From positions 1 to 37,653 of the forward strand of contig QIAH01000349.1 in assembly GCA_003225465.1 (NCBI GenBank): a stretch of DNA of 37,653 nucleotides, given 5' to 3'. Every line of letters starts with the position of its first letter. The stretch's first letter is position 1. The translations under genes were made by a program, and so were the position numbers. The notes beneath the pieces are model-generated. The model worked only from the letters and a program-made list of their open reading frames with translations, was not told the DNA's origin and ran no database searches. The DNA is from Acidobacteriota bacterium (lineage in GTDB: Bacteria; Acidobacteriota; Terriglobia; Terriglobales; Acidobacteriaceae). Below, one piece after another: positions 33,269 through 37,653 of this stretch.

Positions 33269-33772
33269 CTAGACTGCCGGACAAGGCTGGAAGGACGACC
33301 AGTCAATTCCCCGCTGAAATTCTTCGTGTGGCTGGAAAACAGTTTTGAAATTGAACGCGTATTCCGTCGGACCGTGAGCATCGAGGTGGGCGATGCGCTT
33401 TTTCGCCTCGTCGATACCAGGCTTATGCCCCGCGGGCACCCACCAGAGCGCGAGATAGTTGCTGGCGAAAGCCTCGAACCACTCCTGGCGCTGGCGAACG
33501 AGCTCGATGTGAACGGTGCGATAAACATAATTGCGGAGTGCTTCGACATTTTCCCAGACGGACATGTTCATCAGGATTCGATCGTCGTCGTTATAAGGAC
33601 GGAAGTAGGTCGCGTTTCCCTCCGAAGTCTGAAGCCGCCAGACGAAGCCGGGACTGCGATCGGCAAGCGCATTGAGTTCATCCAAGCGGCTCATGAAGCC
33701 CGCCATGCGCGGATCGTCAAGAGGAGCTTTGATGCGGCCAATGTTGACTTGGGCTAGATGGTAGGTGGTCAT
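33269..33772 (-). CDS. DUF3291 domain protein
   Basis: 167 residues, cytoplasmic. YHLAQVNIGRIKAPLDDPRM at the N-terminus, MNMSVWENVEALRNYVYRT in the middle and ALWWVPAGHKPGIDEAKKRI further on are the recognisable DUF3291 pattern. The fold is related to the dimeric ferredoxin-like ABM monooxygenase group, and no enzymatic activity has been assigned as far as I know. H111-type and W residues in the WWVPAGH stretch are conserved in the family. It stands alone between the Hsp15-like gene (convergent) and the phosphoesterase gene. Confidence 0.82.
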   Translation of the reverse strand: MTTYHLAQVNIGRIKAPLDDPRMAGFMSRLDELNALADRSPGFVWRLQTSEGNATYFRPYNDDDRILMNMSVWENVEALRNYVYRTVHIELVRQRQEWFEAFASNYLALWWVPAGHKPGIDEAKKRIAHLDAHGPTEYAFNFKTVFQPHEEFQRGIDWSSFQPCPAV

Positions 33773-33820
33773 GTGGCGTCCTCGTCTCGGGACAGTAGAT
33801 GCTGGCGAGGGGACGCGGTT

Positions 33821-34759
33821 TCAGAAAAACTCCGCCATGTTGGGAGCCTGCGCGGCGGCGCCCGGATAGCTGGAAATTCCCAGGCCCTGTAGGATGAGGC
33901 GCAACGTGCTCTGGTGCTGGTATAGCGTCGTGGATTGAAAGCCCGATTTTGCCTGGGGGCTCACAATAACGGCAGCCACATGTCCGCCGCCGTGCGTGGA
34001 GTCGTTGCCGCCGGCCTCGTCAAAAACAATGATCAACAATCCATCCTTCTGAAACGCCGGGCTGTTTATCAGGGCGGACATGTTTTGCTGAAGCCAGAGG
34101 TCCGCCATCGGGAGGATTCCATCGTGTGCATCGTCGATCAAGTTGGGCACGACGAAGGAGAAATTCGGCAACTGGCCGCTGCTCACATCCGAGGCGAATT
34201 GCGAAAAGGGAACCAGGTTATTGACCTCGGAGCTGCTGTTCACGACGTCGGTAAAGTAGGCGAATATGTTGTGGCGTTTCGCGTAGGGGTATACATCTCC
34301 CCCCGTGTATCCGACGGAGGGCAGACCTTCCGCATAGGATTTCCAGGTTTTGCCCGCGGTGAGCAGTTCGCGAACGATGTTGTCGTCGCTCACGGTGCCG
34401 GTGAAAGAATCGTTAGTCGTGATGATCTGGCCGGTTGTGAGCATGAGGTAATTCCCGATCGAAGGATGGATGTTGGCGTAGTACTGGGTCGCCAGACCGT
34501 ACTTGGTGGCAAGGCTGTTCAAATAGGGCATCGCAGGATTGCCAATCACGTCGGAGTAGCCGTGATTCTCTTCCATGACCAACACGACATGACCGAACTG
34601 CGGGAGTGAGCCTGCAGCGGCCCCGCCTCCAGAAGTCGGCGTTCCACTGTTAGTACCGTTACCAGACGACGAAGAACTGCCACCGCAACTGACTGCAGTC
34701 AGAACGGCAATGCTTAACCAGAATAGTACGAGTACCCTCAGGCCGCGGGAAAGCATCAT
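33821..34759 (-). CDS. Secreted lipoprotein phosphoesterase (phospholipase C / acid phosphatase family)
   Basis: 312 residues. A lipoprotein-like signal, LSIAVLTAVSCGG, has the lipid cysteine at 25, followed by a serine/glycine/threonine-rich linker (about 26-50). The catalytic domain matches the phosphoesterase family of AcpA and phospholipase C: FGHVVLVMEENHGYSDVIGN (metal-site E-N-H near 63-65), an IHPSIGNYLMLTTG segment holding the nucleophile region, and LLIIVFDEAGGNDSTHGGGH (second metal site D-E and H). Predicted to hydrolyse phosphomonoesters or phosphodiesters outside the cytoplasm. At 312 residues it is shorter than the phospholipases and nearer to the acid phosphatases. It stands alone. 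Confidence 0.87.
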   Translation of the reverse strand: MMLSRGLRVLVLFWLSIAVLTAVSCGGSSSSSGNGTNSGTPTSGGGAAAGSLPQFGHVVLVMEENHGYSDVIGNPAMPYLNSLATKYGLATQYYANIHPSIGNYLMLTTGQIITTNDSFTGTVSDDNIVRELLTAGKTWKSYAEGLPSVGYTGGDVYPYAKRHNIFAYFTDVVNSSSEVNNLVPFSQFASDVSSGQLPNFSFVVPNLIDDAHDGILPMADLWLQQNMSALINSPAFQKDGLLIIVFDEAGGNDSTHGGGHVAAVIVSPQAKSGFQSTTLYQHQSTLRLILQGLGISSYPGAAAQAPNMAEFF

Positions 34760-34934
34760 GATCCTTTGCTGCGCCTTGCTGGCGTTTGATATAGGGACGA
34801 TTAGGCCGACATAGGGATGCGGGACACGGCACGAAAGGTTGGCAGCGGTAAGGCGCTCGGTTCGAAGAAACTAAACGCCATGACTCGGTGAGCTGCCACT
34901 CCGGACAGCGATAGTGCAAACGGGGACCTGCCAA

Positions 34935-35861
34935 TTACGCAAAATATTGCTCGATCGAACGAAGATATTCGCGGTTGCGAAAGGCGCTGTTTTTCGGCGC
35001 CCCCATTCCCGGCAAGACGTCTTGTTCGACCAGCACGTAGCTTTGGTAGCCGATACTTTTTAGCCAGCGCAGCACCTTCGGAAAATCCACGCAGCCCTTG
35101 CCAAGCTCACAAAAGATGCCGTGACGCAAGGCTTGGAAATAATCCCAGCCTTCGGTGCGAGATTTCTCGGCGATGTCGCGACGGCAGTCTTTCAGGTGGA
35201 TGTACCAGATGCGATCTTTGAATCGCTCCAGGCCCGTTATGACGTCGCAATCGCCCGAGCCGAACACGTAGTGCCCGGTGTCAAAAACCAGGCCAACGGT
35301 TTGCGGGTGGGTCAATTGGAGGAATTGTGCGATTTCATCGGGGGTTTCGACGTACCCGGCGCAATGGTGATGAAAGACGGTGCGCAGCCCGGTGGCTTTG
35401 GAGACGGCGTTGGCGACGGCATTCGCGCCGTCTGCAAACGCTTTCCACACGGCCGGAGAGAGGGAAAGGCTTGGGCGGATGCGCCCGGCATTCAGAGTCC
35501 GCTCGGGCACGGTGCCGTTCTGATCGGCGAGCACGAGGAAGGGAGCGGGATCGCGCGCGACTTCCGCGATGAGACGCGCCGTCCTGAGAGCAGTTTCGAT
35601 TCCGGCCGCGTGGGCGGATGCATCTTTGAGGGCGACCGGCACAAACGCGCCGAGCATGACCACTCCGCGACGGGTAAGCTCCTGCGTCAGCGTGGGCGCG
35701 TCGGTGGGCATATAGCCCCAGTCTCCCAACTCGGTGCCGGTATAGCCGGTCTCGACGAGTTCGTCGAGCATCCGATGAAAATCGATCTGCTCCGACTTCA
35801 TTCCTTCGAACTCCAGCGTACCCCAGGAACACGGAGCGTTACCCACGCGCAATTTGGTCAT
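34935..35861 (-). CDS. IolE-like TIM-barrel sugar isomerase/epimerase family protein
   Basis: 308 residues from the ATG at 35861, with GGGAG 5 nt upstream; a TTG four codons earlier is unlikely. RVGNAPCSWGTLEFEG at the N-terminus is the signature of the inosose dehydratase/xylose-isomerase-like AP-endonuclease-2 fold. Later motifs are TGTELGDWGYMPTD, FHHHCAGYVETPDEI (metal-binding histidine and glutamate region), GLVFDTGHYVFGSGD and WYIHLKDC, which supply further metal ligands. The C-terminus ends QSYVLVEQDVLPG. It is cytoplasmic. No other inositol catabolic gene (iolG, iolD, iolB) is nearby, so myo-inosose dehydratase is only the nearest named relative. It is divergent from the nicotinate phosphoribosyltransferase gene. 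Confidence 0.85.
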   Translation of the reverse strand: MTKLRVGNAPCSWGTLEFEGMKSEQIDFHRMLDELVETGYTGTELGDWGYMPTDAPTLTQELTRRGVVMLGAFVPVALKDASAHAAGIETALRTARLIAEVARDPAPFLVLADQNGTVPERTLNAGRIRPSLSLSPAVWKAFADGANAVANAVSKATGLRTVFHHHCAGYVETPDEIAQFLQLTHPQTVGLVFDTGHYVFGSGDCDVITGLERFKDRIWYIHLKDCRRDIAEKSRTEGWDYFQALRHGIFCELGKGCVDFPKVLRWLKSIGYQSYVLVEQDVLPGMGAPKNSAFRNREYLRSIEQYFA

Positions 35862-36051
35862 CTGTTCTCCCAAGAGCCTAGTTACTTATGTATTCGCACC
35901 TTGCCGGCTGGAAGTGGCGGGAAGAGCCCGCATTCACCGTGAACTGGAGGGCAAAACGCCGCGGGCGATTTTCTCACACGCCTCGATAAAGCACCAAGAA
36001 GCTGCCTACTGCCGTTGACTTCGTGAGGCGCGAAGAAGAGGATAATTGCGA

Positions 36052-37437
36052 ATGATCGTGAACTTCGCTCGCCGCGCGCACAATCACAACTGGGAACTGG
36101 ACCCGGTTACCCGATCCCTGCTCGATACCGATTTTTACAAGCTCCTGATGCTTCAGTTCATCTGGAAGCACTATCCGAAAACGCACGTGACGTTTTCGCT
36201 AGGCAATCGGGCGTCCTCAGTGCGCCTGGCGGATATGTTTCCGATCGAAGAGCTGGAAGCGCAAATGGAACACGCGCGCAGCTTACGGTTTCGGAGGTCG
36301 GAGCTGGTCTGGCTGGCAGGAAATACTTTCTATGGCCGGCGAGGGATTTTTCAGCCGGAGTTCCTGACCTGGCTGGAGCGCGATTTTCGGTTGTCTGACT
36401 ACGAGCTCTCGGTCAAGGACGGCCAGTTCCAGATGAACTTTACCGGATATTGGCTGGAGACGACCATGTGGGAGCTATACGCGCTCTCCATTGTCAATGA
36501 ACTGAAAACGCGCGCGAGTCTGAAGAAATTGAGCGAGTTTGGTCTCGACATTCTGTATGCGCGCGCGAAGACAAAGCTGTGGAACAAGATCGAGCGATTG
36601 CGCGGTGTGCCCGGACTCAAGCTTGGAGACTTCGGCACTCGTCGCCGGCACAGCTTTTTGTGGCAGGAATATGTGGTAGAGGCGCTGGCCGATAATCTCG
36701 GAAGCGCGTTCATCGGCACCTCGAATGCCTTTCTCGCTCACAAACACGATTTGGAAGCGATTGGCACCAACGCGCACGAAATCCCCATGGTGCTGGCAGC
36801 ACTAGCGCCGGACGATGCCGCGCGCAAGGCCTCGCAATATCGCGTCCTGGAGTTGTGGCAAGGCACGTACGATGGTGCGTTGTTGATCATGTTGCCGGAT
36901 ACGTTTGGCACTACGCAGTTCCTCGAGAACGCGCCCGATTGGTGCGCGGACTGGACAGGGCAGCGCGTCGACAGTAAGGACCCGTACCTCGCGGGCGATG
37001 AATATATCGAATGGCTGAAAAAGCGGGGCCGGGACCCGAAGAACAAGCTTCTCATTGCCTCCGACGGGCTCGATGTGGATGACATCCTAGGGCTGCATGC
37101 GTATTTTGCAGGCACCCTGCAAGCTGGCACGACGATCAAGGATTTCCGGAGTGCCGCCGACTTCGAGGACCGACGGAAATGGATCCCGGGACGACGCATT
37201 CGCTTCAGCGCGGGCTGGGGCACGCTGCTCACCAACGATTTCCGGGGCTGCGATCCGGAGGGTGGAACTGGATTTGATCCGCTCAGCCTGATCTGCAAGG
37301 TCGCCGATGCCGATGGTCGTCCCGCGGTGAAGCTCTCGGACAACTATGCGAAAGCGCTGGGTTCGGAGTCCGAAATCGAACACTATCGCGAGATCTTTGG
37401 AACGGCTGGGGTGAAGAATGTTCCCGTGCTGGTCTGA
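36052..37437 (+). CDS. pncB: Nicotinate phosphoribosyltransferase
   Basis: 461 residues. The enzyme makes nicotinate mononucleotide from nicotinate and PRPP in NAD salvage. Motifs are LLDTDFYKLLMLQFIW (N-terminal nicotinate-binding strand and helix), DFGTRRRHSF near 193-202, FIGTSNAFLAHKHDLEAIGT and THAHE-like TNAHE with the phosphorylatable histidine at 242, then LIASDGLDVDDI and FSAGWGTLLTND for PRPP binding. Length matches the PncB family. ATG at 36052 is preferred, with GAGG about 10 nt upstream; TTG at 36046 is too close to that box. It is cytoplasmic and convergent with the gene at the right edge. No other NAD-salvage gene is adjacent. Confidence 0.93.
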   Translation: MIVNFARRAHNHNWELDPVTRSLLDTDFYKLLMLQFIWKHYPKTHVTFSLGNRASSVRLADMFPIEELEAQMEHARSLRFRRSELVWLAGNTFYGRRGIFQPEFLTWLERDFRLSDYELSVKDGQFQMNFTGYWLETTMWELYALSIVNELKTRASLKKLSEFGLDILYARAKTKLWNKIERLRGVPGLKLGDFGTRRRHSFLWQEYVVEALADNLGSAFIGTSNAFLAHKHDLEAIGTNAHEIPMVLAALAPDDAARKASQYRVLELWQGTYDGALLIMLPDTFGTTQFLENAPDWCADWTGQRVDSKDPYLAGDEYIEWLKKRGRDPKNKLLIASDGLDVDDILGLHAYFAGTLQAGTTIKDFRSAADFEDRRKWIPGRRIRFSAGWGTLLTNDFRGCDPEGGTGFDPLSLICKVADADGRPAVKLSDNYAKALGSESEIEHYREIFGTAGVKNVPVLV

Positions 37438-37467
37438 GGCAGCATCAAAAGGAACGTTGTCCCCTGC

Positions 37468-37653
37468 CTAGAATCTATACTTGGCAACGACGGTTTTGCT
37501 CTTCTTGCCGATAACCGCGATGGCCGCATGCTGAGAAGATATTTGCAGGCTCAAGCGCACGCCCGTGAGCTTGTCACGAAGCTCGATCTTGGAGTTCTCG
37601 GCGCTTTCGGAAGCAATGATGTAGAGCACGGAATCTTCCAGCACGATCGGGAA
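37468..37653 (-). CDS. Partial protein, C-terminal 61 residues
   Basis: A minus-strand frame enters from the right edge and stops at 37468-37470, 30 bp from the convergent pncB stop. The visible part has alternating beta-strand character: VLEDSVLYIIASESAENSKI, ELRDKLTGVRLSLQI, SQHAAIAVIGKKSKTVVAKY. It shows no cysteines, signal or known motif. Such repeats of short strands could belong to a propeller or similar beta protein, but this is speculative. The call rests on an uninterrupted 61-codon frame with protein-like composition. Family not recognised. Confidence 0.55.
   Translation of the reverse strand, partial: FPIVLEDSVLYIIASESAENSKIELRDKLTGVRLSLQISSQHAAIAVIGKKSKTVVAKYRF

Noticed and set aside
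33935-34609. A 224-codon plus-strand open frame opposite the phosphoesterase
   Set aside because: No recognisable domain and no ribosome binding site; the minus frame has the metal-site motifs and a lipoprotein signal.
35121-35942. A 273-codon plus-strand open frame opposite the IolE-like gene
   Set aside because: The minus-strand frame carries clear family motifs; this one shows none and overlaps the regulatory gap.
1-37653. Mobile element, phage or CRISPR content
   Set aside because: No transposase, integrase, terminal inverted repeats, direct-repeat arrays or tRNA-bounded island was found.

Overview
The window looks like a chromosomal segment of an acidobacterium (Acidobacteriota, probably Terriglobia). 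It carries two very large Oar-like TonB-dependent receptors with N-terminal carboxypeptidase-regulatory domains, a small secreted protein of a type I associate with that phylum, moderately high GC, and frequent GTG/TTG starts. This is inference from gene style; no rRNA or marker gene is present. I saw no tRNA, CRISPR array, integrase, transposase or phage gene, so the window reads as ordinary chromosome carrying two catabolic clusters.

The most interesting part is 1-14.1 kb. A five-gene minus-strand operon runs from 11604 down to 1626: TonB-dependent receptor, APC amino-acid permease, GNAT acyltransferase, N-succinylamino-acid-racemase-like enolase-superfamily enzyme, and a 1085-residue protein fusing a PBP4-type D-Ala-D-Ala carboxypeptidase to an N-acyl-D-amino-acid deacylase. 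It is flanked by a convergent MurR/RpiR-type regulator (587-1576) and a divergent membrane-anchored serine hydrolase of the beta-lactamase/DD-peptidase fold (12066-14084). Together these suggest scavenging of D-amino-acid material, most simply peptidoglycan stem peptides. The steps would be outer-membrane uptake, release of D-amino acids, inner-membrane import, N-succinylation, and racemisation to the L-form. The final L-desuccinylase is not in the window. Upstream of the regulator are two matching inverted repeats (TTGACA-N11-YGTCAA), which are candidate operators.

The region 14.4-24.2 kb forms a second cluster. On the plus strand it holds a second Oar-like receptor, an ACS-family MFS transporter and two exported beta-propeller (YVTN-type) proteins. 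Convergent to these are a Tat-exported MmgE/PrpD-family protein and a D-malate/tartrate-dehydrogenase-like enzyme. The combination suggests uptake and oxidation of a hydroxy-dicarboxylic acid.

The region 24.2-37.6 kb is mixed housekeeping and stress functions. It holds an OmpR-type two-component pair (RR/HK overlapping by 4 bp), a small four-helix membrane protein with a TTG start, a 58-residue DUF1328 protein with a clear terminator, a zinc alcohol/formaldehyde-type dehydrogenase, a PRC-barrel protein and a monohaem cytochrome c. After these come a small secreted acidobacterial-type protein, a threonine/serine-dehydratase-like PLP enzyme, an Hsp15-like S4 protein, a DUF3291 protein, a lipoprotein phosphoesterase, an IolE-like TIM-barrel protein and nicotinate phosphoribosyltransferase. 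Genes run off both ends: a minus-strand N-terminus at 1-100 and a minus-strand C-terminus at 37468-37653.
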